Assembly (NCBI RefSeq): GCF_005484965.1
Contig: NZ_CP034036.1
Coordinates: forward strand, 4,774,001 to 4,838,000
Source of the DNA: Brenneria nigrifluens DSM 30175 = ATCC 13028
Lineage (GTDB): Bacteria; Pseudomonadota; Gammaproteobacteria; Enterobacterales; Enterobacteriaceae
Reading direction: 5' to 3'
DNA: 64,000 bases
Made by a program: the position numbers and the translations under genes. Under the pieces are notes generated by a model. That model saw only the letters and a list, made by a program, of their open reading frames with translations, had not been told where the DNA came from and made no database searches. Of the stretch, positions 53,339 through 62,576 are shown piece by piece (within the stretch, counting starts at the first letter, position 1; each line of letters begins with the position of its first letter).

Positions 53339-53848
53339 TCAGAACGTCAGCTGGGTGGTGGAAAGCACCTCCCGCAGCCCGATAAAGGAGCGGATCTGGC
53401 GCACGCCGGGCAGAAAAAGCAGCTGTTCGGCGTGCAGCCGGTTAAAGCTCTGATTATCTTTAGTACGGATCTTCAAAATATAATCGAACTCGCCGGTGAC
53501 CACATGGCACTCCATACAGCCGCTGATCCGCTGCACCGACGCTTCGAAATCCTCAAACGAGCTTGGCGTCGAGCGATCCAGCACCACCCCGATTAATACC
53601 ACCAGACCGGCGTTAAGCGCCTGCGGGTCAAGCAGCGCGACCAGGTGTTTAATCAGGCCGATCTGTTTCAGCCGTTCAACGCGGCGCAGACAGGCCGGCG
53701 GGCTGAGATTGACTTTTTCCGCCAGCGCTACATTGGATAGCGAGGCGTCCGCCTGCAAAAGGCGCAGGATGGCCGTATCGAAGCGATCCAGCTCATAGGA
53801 TTTCTTCTCCTCCGCGGGAGGGGTGACGATGGGGGATTTGGCTTTCAT
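53339..53848 (-). CDS. Lrp/AsnC-family transcriptional regulator
   Basis: 169 residues with a longer, charged N-terminal tail (MKAKSPIVTPPAEEKKSYELDRFD) before the HTH at about 20-70 (DTAILRLLQADASLSNVALAEKVNLSPPACLRRVERL) and a RAM domain with ECHVVTGEFDYILKIRTKD. It is divergent from the amino-acid ABC importer at 54108 and so is its likely regulator. It is clearly different from the AcdR-like protein. Confidence 0.93.
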   Translation of the reverse strand: MKAKSPIVTPPAEEKKSYELDRFDTAILRLLQADASLSNVALAEKVNLSPPACLRRVERLKQIGLIKHLVALLDPQALNAGLVVLIGVVLDRSTPSSFEDFEASVQRISGCMECHVVTGEFDYILKIRTKDNQSFNRLHAEQLLFLPGVRQIRSFIGLREVLSTTQLTF

Positions 53849-54107
53849 GGCGGGTTTCCTCTGGGCGCCTGATAACGCATAAGGATAATAATTGCGCCAT
53901 TAAGGTATTTTTGGCAATTAAATAAGGGAAAGATCGCTTACGGCCGATAAAAAATTATAAAAACCTATCTCGATAAGCAACGACTGGCGGTTCGTCGTCA
54001 TAAACCACATGTAACATAAGGTTATATTATAGCTGTTTATGTTATTTCCCGCTTGTTCGCCCCGCTGATAGCCTACAATCAATATGTTAACTGGTTAGGG
54101 GCAGGGA

Positions 54108-54944
54108 ATGAAGAATCGTATCGTGGCATTGGCGTTGCTGGCGGGTCTGGCTTCCGTTTCCGGAATGGCGCAGGCGGATAAGCTGGATGATATTCAAAAG
54201 GCGGGCGTGGTTAAAATTGCGGTATTCGACAGCAATCCGCCGTTCGGTTTCGTTGATCCGCAAAGCAAAAAGCTGGTGGGTTACGATGTTGATATCGCCG
54301 AAGAAATTGGTAAGGCGCTGGGGGTGAAGGTGGAACTGCGCGCCACTAACCCGGCGAACCGTATTCCGCTGTTAAGCTCCAAAAAGGTGGACCTGATTGC
54401 CGCGAACTTCACCATTACCGATGAACGCGCCAAGCAGGTAAACTTCAGTATTCCTTATTTTGCCACCGGACAAAAATTCATCGCCCGCAAAGGCGTGCTG
54501 AAAACTCCGGAAGACATTAAAGCGCTGCGTATCGGCGCGGATAAAGGCACGGTACAGGAAATCACCCTGCGCGAGCATTATCCCACCGCCAAAGTGATCT
54601 CCTACGATGATACGCCGCTGGCGTTCGCCGCGCTGCGTAACGGTAATGTGCAGGCCATCACCCAGGACGATGCCAAACTAGTCGGCCTGCTGGCCAACGT
54701 ACCGGATGCCCAGAAAGCCGAGTTCGAAATTTCGCCTTTCAGCATCACCAAAGAGTACCAGGGCGTGGGTATTCCCAAAGGCGAGGAACGTTTGACGGAG
54801 AAAGTCAACGAAACTCTACTGAACCTGGAAAAACAGGGCACGGCGAAAACGATCTATGACCGCTGGTTCGGACCGCAGACAAAATCGTCCCAGCCGCGCG
54901 GCGACTTTACTTTCGCCCCCCTGGATCAACAGCCAAAAGCCTGA
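54108..54944 (+). CDS. Amino-acid ABC transporter substrate-binding protein
   Basis: 278 residues of the SBP_bac_3 (polar amino acid) class. Signal peptide MKNRIVALALLAGLASVSGMAQA, cleavage near residue 23. The pattern GVVKIAVFDSNPPFGFVDPQSKKLVGYDVDIAEEI, then FTITDERAKQVNFSIPY, is the family signature. It delivers an amino acid to the permeases at 55076 and 55831. GGGCAGG precedes the ATG. Confidence 0.95.
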   Translation: MKNRIVALALLAGLASVSGMAQADKLDDIQKAGVVKIAVFDSNPPFGFVDPQSKKLVGYDVDIAEEIGKALGVKVELRATNPANRIPLLSSKKVDLIAANFTITDERAKQVNFSIPYFATGQKFIARKGVLKTPEDIKALRIGADKGTVQEITLREHYPTAKVISYDDTPLAFAALRNGNVQAITQDDAKLVGLLANVPDAQKAEFEISPFSITKEYQGVGIPKGEERLTEKVNETLLNLEKQGTAKTIYDRWFGPQTKSSQPRGDFTFAPLDQQPKA

Positions 54945-55011
54945 TTAACGCCATAATTTGCACTTAGACCCGCCGTGCGGGTATAACAGGATTTTGGCAG
55001 GTATTCTCCCG

Positions 55012-55032
55012 GCCCTCTGCTTTGCAGGGGGC
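55012..55032 (+). terminator. Attenuator hairpin between binding protein and permeases
   Basis: GCCCTCTGC / GCAGGGGGC, 9 bp with one U-G pair and a 3-base loop, followed by ATTGTTGTTT. It probably lets the binding protein be made in excess over the membrane parts. Confidence 0.6.
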
Positions 55033-55075
55033 ATTGTTGTTTATGACACGCGGCGTTTATGAAAATTAGTGACCT

Positions 55076-55828
55076 ATGAAACTGACCGACACGATACTGC
55101 AATACGTCGAAGCCTGGCTGCTGGCTCCCCAATACCTCGGCTGGCTGTGGCAGGGTTTTCTGGTCACGTTATGGATTTCCCTCTGTACGATCATCCTGGC
55201 GACGTCGCTGGGCTTCCTGCTGGCGGCGGCGCGAGACAGTCAACTGCGCCTACTGCGCTGGCCCGTTATGGCTTACAGCTCGCTATTCCGTAATACGCCG
55301 TTGCTGATACAGCTTTTTTTCTGGTACTTCGGCGCCGGTCAGCTATTTCCCTCGGAGATGATGCAGTGGCTTAACATGCCGCACGTCATCACGCTGCTGG
55401 GGATGGGCGTGGTGTGGCCCTCGTTCGAGTTTCTCGCCGGACTGTTCGGCCTGACGCTCTATTCCAGCGCGTTTATCGCCGAAGAAATCCGCGCCGGTAT
55501 CGGCGGCGTGGCGCGCGGACAAAAGTACGCGGCGCTGGCGCTGGGATTAACCGGATGGCAATCCATGCGCTATATCGTATTGCCGCAGGCCTTGAAAATC
55601 GCTCTGCCGCCGCTGCTGGGCCAGTATATGAACGTTATCAAGAACTCATCATTGGCGATGGCTATCGGCGTGGCCGAACTCTCTTATGCATCCCGTCAGG
55701 TGGAAACCGAAACCCTGCGCACCTTTCAGGCGTTCGGGGTGGCGACGTTCCTGTATATCGCGGTGATTGCGCTGATGGAGGGCTGGGGCATGTGGCGTCA
55801 GCAACGTAGCCGGGCCGGGGAGCGCTGA
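55076..55828 (+). CDS. Amino-acid ABC transporter permease 1
   Basis: 250 residues, HisMQ/GlnP type, with about five helices (FLVTLWISLCTIILATSLGFLLAA and others) and an EAA loop (GQKYAALALGLTGWQSMRYIVLPQALKIALPPL). It forms the heterodimeric channel with the next permease. Two bp separate them. Confidence 0.95.
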   Translation: MKLTDTILQYVEAWLLAPQYLGWLWQGFLVTLWISLCTIILATSLGFLLAAARDSQLRLLRWPVMAYSSLFRNTPLLIQLFFWYFGAGQLFPSEMMQWLNMPHVITLLGMGVVWPSFEFLAGLFGLTLYSSAFIAEEIRAGIGGVARGQKYAALALGLTGWQSMRYIVLPQALKIALPPLLGQYMNVIKNSSLAMAIGVAELSYASRQVETETLRTFQAFGVATFLYIAVIALMEGWGMWRQQRSRAGER

Positions 55829-55830
55829 AA

Positions 55831-56559
55831 ATGGATTTCACCATTATTTACGACAACTTCAGTTACCTTATGTGGGGCCGGTTTCCGGACGGCCCGCCGG
55901 GCGGGGCGGCGCTTACGCTGGTGATTAGCCTGCTGGCGGGGTTGGCCTCCGCCGTGCTGGGAACCCTCCTCGGGGTGGCGCTGGCGATGTCCCGCGGCTG
56001 GTGCGCGGCGCTGCTGGCGATGGTTCTCGGTTTTTTCCGCGCCATTCCGGTCATCATGCTGATTTTCTGGACCTACTTCCTGCTCCCCATTCTGTTCGGC
56101 GTCGAGATTCCTGAAATTACCACCGTGGTCTGCGCTCTGGCGCTGATTGCGTCGGCTTATCTGGCGCATGGGGTGAAAGCGGGGATCGTGGCGATTGGCC
56201 GCGGTCAGTGGCAGGCCGGGTTATCTCTGGGCTTCAATCGCTGGCGGGTGCTGTGGCATATTGTTTTGCCGCAGGCGCTGAGGATGATGGTGCCGTCTTT
56301 TATCAACCAGTGGGTTTCGCTGATTAAGGATACTTCGCTGGCGTACATCGTGGGGGTGGGCGAACTGACGTTTTTAGCCACCCAGGTGAACAATCGCAGC
56401 ATGGTTTATCCCATGGAGGTTTTCCTGTTCGTCGCGCTGGTCTATTTTGTTTTTTGCCTGTCGCTTGAGCTGCTGGCGAACGGGCTTAACAAGCGTTTCA
56501 GCCGGCAGGAAAAGCCGCTAAAACGCTCATGGCTATGGCGGCGTAACCGGCCGGCCTGA
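55831..56559 (+). CDS. Amino-acid ABC transporter permease 2
   Basis: 242 residues, HisMQ/GlnP type. Helices around AALTLVISLLAGLASAVLGTLLGVALA, EAA loop GQWQAGLSLGFNRWRVLWHIVLPQALRMMVPSF. It closes the unit: no ATP-binding gene lies before or after, so the ATPase must come from elsewhere. Confidence 0.95.
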   Translation: MDFTIIYDNFSYLMWGRFPDGPPGGAALTLVISLLAGLASAVLGTLLGVALAMSRGWCAALLAMVLGFFRAIPVIMLIFWTYFLLPILFGVEIPEITTVVCALALIASAYLAHGVKAGIVAIGRGQWQAGLSLGFNRWRVLWHIVLPQALRMMVPSFINQWVSLIKDTSLAYIVGVGELTFLATQVNNRSMVYPMEVFLFVALVYFVFCLSLELLANGLNKRFSRQEKPLKRSWLWRRNRPA

Positions 56560-56683
56560 TGCCATCGGGCGACAATAGCCGCCGTCATTATGGAATGAAA
56601 AAAAGTGGGGGAATCAGCGTTAATGCGCGCCATTTTGTTATAGGATACCCGAAAACCATTATCCCCTCTTTGGAACGCTGACA

Positions 56684-58021
56684 ATGAATAAATCACAATC
56701 GGGCCATGTCGCCGAGCAAGGCCTGCTGGAGCGTGTGTTTAAACTGACACAACACGGCACCACCGCGCGGACGGAAACGATAGCGGGCTTCACCACCTTT
56801 TTGACCATGGTATACATCGTGTTCGTCAACCCGCAGATTTTGGGCGTGGCGGGCATGGATACCAGCGCCGTTTTTGTCACCACCTGTTTGATCGCCGCCT
56901 TCGGCAGCATCCTGATGGGGCTGTTGGCGAACCTGCCCGTGGCGCTGGCGCCGGCCATGGGGCTGAACGCCTTTTTTGCTTTCGTCGTCGTCGGGGCGAT
57001 GGGGCTTTCATGGCAGGTCGCCATGGGCGCGATTTTCTGGGGCGCAATCGGTTTCCTGTTGCTGACCATTTTCCAGATCCGTTACTGGATGATCGCCAAT
57101 ATTCCGCTCAGCCTGCGGCTGGGCATCGCCAGTGGCATCGGGCTGTTTATCGCCATGATGGGGCTGAAGAACGCCGGCATTATCGTTTCCAATCCAGAGA
57201 CGCTGGTCGCCGTGGGTGATTTGACCTCGCACGGCGTTTTGCTGGGCGCGCTGGGCTTCTTCATTATCGCGGCTCTCGCCTCGCGCCATATCCACGCCGC
57301 GGTACTGATTTCAATTGTGGTGACCACCTCGATCGGTTTGCTGCTCGGCGACGTCAAGTTTAGCGGCGTTTTCTCGATGCCGCCGAGCATCACCACCGTG
57401 GTCGGGCAGGTTGATTTGGCGGGAGCGTTGAATTTGGGGCTTTCCGGGGTGATTTTTTCCTTTATGCTGGTCAACCTGTTCGACTCTTCCGGAACCCTGA
57501 TTGGGGTAACGGACAAGGCCGGTCTGGTCGATTCCCGCGGCAAATTTCCCCGCATGAAGCAGGCGCTGTATGTGGATAGCGTTAGCTCCGTCGCCGGGGC
57601 TTTTCTCGGCACCTCGTCGGTTACCGCCTATATCGAAAGCTCTTCCGGCGTTTCCGTCGGCGGGCGCACCGGCCTGACCGCGGTGATTGTCGGCCTGTTG
57701 TTCCTGCTGGTTATTTTCCTGTCGCCGCTGGCGGGGATGGTGCCCGCTTACGCCGCCGCAGGCGCGCTGATCTACGTTGGCGTATTGATGACGTCAAGCC
57801 TGGCGCGGGTTAAATGGGATGATTTGACCGAAGCCGTCCCGGCCTTTATTACCGCGGTGATGATGCCGTTCAGCTTCTCGATCACCGAAGGGATTGCGCT
57901 GGGCTTTATTTCTTACTGCGTGATGAAGCTGGCGACGGGACGCTGGCGCGAAATCAGCCCCTGCGTAATTGTGGTGGCGCTGCTGTTCCTGTTGAAAATC
58001 GTTTTTATCGACGGGCACTGA
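56684..58021 (+). CDS. adeP: AdeP, adenine/purine permease of the NCS2 (AzgA) family
   Basis: 445 residues, identical in length to E. coli AdeP (YieG), and very close in sequence (AGFTTFLTMVYIVFVNPQILGVAGMDTSAVFVTTCLIAAFGSILMGL). About twelve to fourteen helices; the substrate segments NLFDSSGTLIGVTDKAGL and SSVTAYIESSSGVSVGGRTGL are intact. It takes up adenine with protons. It sits next to yieE as in E. coli and ends in converging orientation to it. Confidence 0.97.
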   Translation: MNKSQSGHVAEQGLLERVFKLTQHGTTARTETIAGFTTFLTMVYIVFVNPQILGVAGMDTSAVFVTTCLIAAFGSILMGLLANLPVALAPAMGLNAFFAFVVVGAMGLSWQVAMGAIFWGAIGFLLLTIFQIRYWMIANIPLSLRLGIASGIGLFIAMMGLKNAGIIVSNPETLVAVGDLTSHGVLLGALGFFIIAALASRHIHAAVLISIVVTTSIGLLLGDVKFSGVFSMPPSITTVVGQVDLAGALNLGLSGVIFSFMLVNLFDSSGTLIGVTDKAGLVDSRGKFPRMKQALYVDSVSSVAGAFLGTSSVTAYIESSSGVSVGGRTGLTAVIVGLLFLLVIFLSPLAGMVPAYAAAGALIYVGVLMTSSLARVKWDDLTEAVPAFITAVMMPFSFSITEGIALGFISYCVMKLATGRWREISPCVIVVALLFLLKIVFIDGH

Positions 58022-58056
58022 TCTTTGAATGAACCGGGGGGGCGACCGTCCCCCTG

Positions 58057-58788
58057 CTACTGCGATATCGCGGATGCCGCTTTTTCTGCGCTATGGCTGG
58101 TCAGTTTCATATAACGCGGCGGCGGCCGCTGTTGCCGCCCGATTTCCCCGGTTTTCTTCATGCCCGACCCCGTAGCGTACGTCCACATCACCAGCCGGTT
58201 AAGCGCCGGGACGTGCGCGCACGCCCAGGCGAGATAATCATCGATATCGCTCATGACTTCAACGGCTGGAAAGTAGTCGGAGCGCAGGCGCCCCGACGCC
58301 GGGTGAAGCTTGAGACTTTCCGCCCGGCACCCGTTCGAGCGTGGAATTTTCATCAGCGACCGGCGAATCGTGCCCAACTGAGTGGCGGCCTCCAGGGGGT
58401 CGTGTTGCGCCTCGATCCAGGCTTTTTCCGCCGCGGTCGGCGTTGGCGTATGGGGCGATGTGTTGATATTGACTATCTCGATATCCATACCGACGTCGCC
58501 TTCTTCGCTCATCAGAATGGCAATGGTATTTCCGGCGTAGCCCAGGCTGAAATTAGGCAGGTTGGGATCGGCGAAATAGGGGCGTCCATCCGCAGAGGCA
58601 AGCAGTGTGGGCAATCGCGGATAGCCGAGAAAATAACACATCATCTCAGCCAGCAACGCCCGGCTTTTTAGATAGCGCTCGCGGCGTTTGGCGGAAAAAC
58701 CCTGCGTTGATGCAATGAGCTCGTCTGGCAGTCTTTGTAGATCGGGAAGGGCTTCCGTACTTGTCCACCTGACAAAATGGCAGGTCAT
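58057..58788 (-). CDS. yieE: YieE-type 4'-phosphopantetheinyl transferase superfamily protein
   Basis: 243 residues from the ATG at 58788 (MTCHFVRWTSTEALPD) behind ACGGAG; a longer reading from 58908 adds 40 residues without support. It is the YieE orthologue: SKRRERYLKSRALLAEMM resembles the E. coli SRFLASRGLLAELM region, and GMDIEIV carries the Mg-binding GxDxE motif. The usual W-x-x-KE-(S/A)-x-x-K motif is replaced by RRSLMK, as in E. coli YieE from memory. It should attach phosphopantetheine to carrier proteins, plausibly the APE ACPs. Confidence 0.88.
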   Translation of the reverse strand: MTCHFVRWTSTEALPDLQRLPDELIASTQGFSAKRRERYLKSRALLAEMMCYFLGYPRLPTLLASADGRPYFADPNLPNFSLGYAGNTIAILMSEEGDVGMDIEIVNINTSPHTPTPTAAEKAWIEAQHDPLEAATQLGTIRRSLMKIPRSNGCRAESLKLHPASGRLRSDYFPAVEVMSDIDDYLAWACAHVPALNRLVMWTYATGSGMKKTGEIGRQQRPPPRYMKLTSHSAEKAASAISQ

Positions 58789-58966
58789 GGGTTCACTCCG
58801 TGAGGACGATAAATTTTGATCATGTTTAAATATATAATAGATGCATATTATCAGACTAAAATATGAACTAAATAAAAATAAATGGATAAATCGGCGATTA
58901 TTATCCATGAATCACAATTTTCTTCCGAAATACCATTTTTTATCGAAAAATGGTATTTCGCCGGCG

Positions 58967-59503
58967 CTACAGTAAGCGAATGTCCCCATTGCCCCGCGCC
59001 GAGCGCAGTTGCTTTTCATGGACCCGCCGCTGCAATTCGTCCGGCGTAACCAGCCGCAGAGCCGCGGTAGGACACACGCGCACGCAGGAAGGGCCGGCGG
59101 CGACACCGGCGCACAAATCGCATTTGTGCGCTTCACTTCTCAGCGTCCTGTGTGGTTCGTCCTCCTGGCCGCTTTCCCTGATGACCACGTTAATCGCGCC
59201 AAAAGGGCAGGCAATCACACAGCTTTTGCAACCGATGCAGCGTGACTGGATAACCTGAATGCCGTTGCGATCGCGCACCAGCGCGTCTTGCGGGCAGACG
59301 GCGGCGCAGGGCGCGTTCTCACACTGATGACAGAGCACGGGTACGCTGACGTTGGCGTTTTTTATCACTTTTAAACGGGGAAAAAAGTGCGTGGATCGCA
59401 GTGTGGCGCTGTCGCCGCCGGCGTGGGCCACCGCGCATGCTATTTCGCAGGTCCGGCAGCCGATGCACTTCTGCGCATCGGCGATAACGAATTGATTAAT
59501 CAT
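58967..59503 (-). CDS. Four-cluster ferredoxin of the HydN type
   Basis: 178 residues from ATG 59503 (MINQFVIADAQKCIGC). Sixteen cysteines in four groups: CIGCRTCEIAC, CHQCENAPCAAVC, CIGCKSCVIAC and CDLC...SCVRVC, fitting four 4Fe-4S clusters. It is a soluble electron carrier related to HydN. The start overlaps the stop of the AegA-like gene by 4 bp, so the two are one operon and probably one electron chain. Confidence 0.93.
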   Translation of the reverse strand: MINQFVIADAQKCIGCRTCEIACAVAHAGGDSATLRSTHFFPRLKVIKNANVSVPVLCHQCENAPCAAVCPQDALVRDRNGIQVIQSRCIGCKSCVIACPFGAINVVIRESGQEDEPHRTLRSEAHKCDLCAGVAAGPSCVRVCPTAALRLVTPDELQRRVHEKQLRSARGNGDIRLL

Positions 59504-61521
59504 GGCGTTTCCTCCGGGGATGCGTTGACATCGGCCGTCGGCGATATTGCCGCGCCCGCAGACGTAGCGGATGTTAATCTCATCATTTCCAGCATCCCCA
59601 TGGCGGCTTTGCGGCCGTCGGCAATCGCCGTCACCACCAGATCGGCGCCGCGTACGGCGTCGCCGCCGGCAAAAATCTGCGGATGGTTGGTCTGGCAGGG
59701 GAAGCGGCCGACGGCCGGCGCGGTAATATGCCCCCATCTGTCCAGGCTGACGTTCGCCTCTTCAAGCCAGGGCATACTGTGGGCCTGAAAGCCGAAGGCG
59801 ATAATGACGGCATCGGCGGGCTGCACAAATTCAGATCCGGGGACAGGACGGGGACGGCGGCGTCCGCTGGCATCGGGGACGCCCAGTTCCGTACGCACCA
59901 GCTCGATGCCGCACACCTCCCCCTGCTCATTCAGGCAAATTTCCTGCGGCTGTACGTTGAACATAAAATCAACGCCTTCCTCGCGGGAGTTTTTTACCTC
60001 TTTTTTCGAACCCGGCATATTGGCCTCATCGCGGCGATAGGCGCAGGTAACCGATACCGCTCCCTGACGGATCGAGGTACGCAGACAGTCCATCGCCGTG
60101 TCTCCGCCCCCCAGCACCACGACTTTTTTGCCCGCCATTGAAATATAGGGCTCGTCTTCCAGCTCGGGTAACCCCATCACGCGTTTGGTGTTGGCAATCA
60201 GAAAAGGCAGCGCCGCGAATACCCCCGGCGCGTCTTCGTTTTCCAGGCCGGCTTTCATCGAACGATAGGTTCCCACCCCGACAAAGACGCTGTCGAACTC
60301 CTGCAGGATGTGAGTCAGGGAGATATCCTTGCCCACTTCGGCATTCAGGCGAAATTCGATGCCCATCTTGCTGAAGATCCCCCGGCGGCGGGCTAAAACC
60401 TGTTTATCCAACTTGAAAGGCGGGATGCCGAACGTCAGTAGCCCGCCAATTTCAGGATGGCGATCGAACACCACGGCCTGAACGCCATTGCGCGTCAGCA
60501 CGTCGGCGCAGGCCAGTCCGGCCGGGCCGGCGCCGATAATGGCGGCCCGTTTGCCGCTTGACCCGACGCGGCTCATATCGGGGGTCCATCCCATTTCCAG
60601 CGCGGTGTCGGTAATGTAGCGCTCAATGTTGCCGACGGTGACCGCGCCATACTCCTTGCCCAGCGTACAGGCGCCCTCGCATAAGCGATCCTGCGGGCAT
60701 ACCCGGCCGCAGATTTCCGGCAGGCTGCTGGTCTGGTGCGACAACTCGACTGCGTCCAGGATCCGTCCTTGTTTGGCCAGGCTCAGCAGCGCGGGGATGT
60801 TGTTATGCAGCGGGCAGGTCCACTCGCAGATGGCGTGTTTGCCGCAGGAGAGGCAGCGGTCGGCCTGATCCTGCGTCTGTTGAGGCGTAAAGCCGTGGTA
60901 AATTTCGTCAAATGTGGTTTTGCGCCGCGGCAGAGGCTTTTTCTCAGCGTCGAGACGCGGCCAGTTTTTTCGTTTATACAGCGGATTGCTCTCGGCGGCT
61001 TTAAGCGCCGGGGCGGCGTGTTGCCAGGGAGAGGCGGTGCGCAACGCCATGCTTTGCTGTTTTTCCCGGCGGCGGCTTTCCAGCGTTTGCTCGCTGATTA
61101 AGCGCAGCGCCTGGGTCGGGCAGGCTGCTACGCAGGCTTGCCCTTGCGGTCTGCCCGCGCACAGATCGCATTTATGCGCCATAGCGGCGTCATTGGCCGC
61201 GTCCGTCACCACGGATACGGCGCCAAACGGGCAGGCCAGCACGCAGTTTTTACAACCGATGCATTTTTCTTCGATGATTTGAATACTGTCGTCTTGCTGC
61301 GCCAGCGCCTGGGTGGGGCAGGCGCTGGCGCAGGGCGCATCTTCACAATGGTGGCAGGTGACCGCGGAACGCAGGCCTGGCGTATTGAACGCTTTTATTC
61401 TGGGCTGGAACATTCCGGCGCTGGTTGGATATTGATCGTTGTTGTGTGAAATAACGCAGGCGATTTCGCAAGCGCGGCAACCAATGCAATCCTGAGAATT
61501 TGCAATAACGAATCTATTCAT
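59500..61521 (-). CDS. aegA: AegA-like ferredoxin-flavoprotein oxidoreductase
   Basis: 673 residues from ATG 61521 (MNRFVIANSQDCIGCRACE); the seven residues before it are not in the family. The N-terminal 170 residues hold a HydN-like ferredoxin (CIGCRACEIAC, CHHCEDAPCASAC, CIGCKNCVLAC, CDLCAG). The rest is a glutamate-synthase-small-subunit-like part: the CLSCG...CEWTCPLHN Cys motif, FAD loop AAIIGAGPAGLACADVL and NADP loop VVVLGGGDTAMDC. AegA takes part in formate-dependent urate breakdown in E. coli; YgfT is the close paralogue and cannot be excluded. Confidence 0.9.
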   Translation of the reverse strand: MNRFVIANSQDCIGCRACEIACVISHNNDQYPTSAGMFQPRIKAFNTPGLRSAVTCHHCEDAPCASACPTQALAQQDDSIQIIEEKCIGCKNCVLACPFGAVSVVTDAANDAAMAHKCDLCAGRPQGQACVAACPTQALRLISEQTLESRRREKQQSMALRTASPWQHAAPALKAAESNPLYKRKNWPRLDAEKKPLPRRKTTFDEIYHGFTPQQTQDQADRCLSCGKHAICEWTCPLHNNIPALLSLAKQGRILDAVELSHQTSSLPEICGRVCPQDRLCEGACTLGKEYGAVTVGNIERYITDTALEMGWTPDMSRVGSSGKRAAIIGAGPAGLACADVLTRNGVQAVVFDRHPEIGGLLTFGIPPFKLDKQVLARRRGIFSKMGIEFRLNAEVGKDISLTHILQEFDSVFVGVGTYRSMKAGLENEDAPGVFAALPFLIANTKRVMGLPELEDEPYISMAGKKVVVLGGGDTAMDCLRTSIRQGAVSVTCAYRRDEANMPGSKKEVKNSREEGVDFMFNVQPQEICLNEQGEVCGIELVRTELGVPDASGRRRPRPVPGSEFVQPADAVIIAFGFQAHSMPWLEEANVSLDRWGHITAPAVGRFPCQTNHPQIFAGGDAVRGADLVVTAIADGRKAAMGMLEMMRLTSATSAGAAISPTADVNASPEETP

Positions 61522-62009
61522 AACTTCCTCTTCCGACTCCATTACCGGTAAAGAACACAGAAGCGTCTCAGCCCAACGCCGCCAGACCGGCTTGCCGTTG
61601 CGGCGTAGTTATCCATCAGATATAAGCGTTTGCTTAGATCCGCATCGGTAGCCTCTGATTTTTGGCGTTCGATTTTTTATCTGGTCACCCAGAAAATGGT
61701 TTGGAAGGGGTTGGTATGGATCTCGTCAGGAGAAAATACAACTATCCCCATTTTACTCTGGTTCCAATTAATTTGGGGGATGTCCCCCATTTATTGCTTC
61801 TCATCCTAATGATTTCGGTAGGCTGTTACTTTGATGTAGGACATGTAACCAGTCGGTTAATGCAAAATAATGTGGTGAAAAATATTGAATCGATTCAGTT
61901 GGTTGTGTATTTACATTCAGGTAACAGCCGTACCAGATATCATCTTGTTTTTATCCCATTTATCGGGTTGATTGAACACGATGTTGCGCCGTGCGGCGGG
62001 TGCAAGGGG
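61522..62009. other. Gap between the aegA-like gene and ohr
   Basis: 488 bp. It must hold the promoter of the minus-strand aegA operon. An open frame on the plus strand (61662-62195) runs into ohr and is not a recognisable protein. Around 61931-61966 it reads TRYHLVFIP, a short match to IS200-type transposase N-termini, possibly a decayed remnant. Confidence 0.4.
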
Positions 62010-62435
62010 TCAGACTACCGTGAGCGTGACATCAATATTGTTGCGGGTGGCATTCGAGTAGGGGCAAACCACGTGCGCTTTCTTCACCAATTCTTCAGTT
62101 TTGGCCTTATCAAAGCCCGGAACGGTGATTTTCAGCTCGACTTCAATACCGAAGCCGGTGGCGATCTTGCCGATACCGACGCTGCCTTCGATTGACGTTT
62201 CGGACGGGAGTGAGACTTTCTCACTTGAGGCCACGCTCTTCAGCGCGCCAAGAAAGCAGGCGGAGTAACCCGCGGCAAACAGCTGTTCGGGGTTTGTCCC
62301 CTCACCGCCGCTACCGCCCAGCTCTTTGGGCACATCCAGCTTGACGTCGAGATGTTTGTCTGAGGAAACCGCGCGGCCGTCACGCCCACCGGTGGCTTTA
62401 GCATGTGCAACATAGAGAACTTTTTCGATAGACAT
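62010..62435 (-). CDS. ohr: Ohr, organic hydroperoxide resistance protein
   Basis: 141 residues of the OsmC/Ohr superfamily. The two catalytic cysteines lie in AGYSACFLGAL and KAHVVCPYSNATRNNIDV, the classic Ohr pair. It reduces organic and fatty-acid hydroperoxides with lipoyl/thiol electrons in the cytoplasm. ACAGGA precedes the ATG. No ohrR gene is next to it; the nearest regulator is of the HxlR type at 62577. Confidence 0.95.
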   Translation of the reverse strand: MSIEKVLYVAHAKATGGRDGRAVSSDKHLDVKLDVPKELGGSGGEGTNPEQLFAAGYSACFLGALKSVASSEKVSLPSETSIEGSVGIGKIATGFGIEVELKITVPGFDKAKTEELVKKAHVVCPYSNATRNNIDVTLTVV

Positions 62436-62576
62436 AATTTTTCCTGTGGTTTACGAGAACACCATTAAGCATAGACCATGACGGCGCGCTATGTGGCGTG
62501 GAGTCGGGCGGCAAAGCACAGGTCCTTGATACGTTTAATCGATCGGGTAACGCCGCAGGGGGGCTGCGCCCGGCGA

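Noticed and set aside
58036..58054. GGGGG/CCCCC hairpin between adeP and yieE as a terminator
   Set aside because: Only five sure pairs and no T-run on either strand; too weak to annotate.
61662..62195. 177-codon plus-strand ORF running into ohr
   Set aside because: Its second half is the antisense of the well-supported ohr gene and its first half has no recognisable family or ribosome site.
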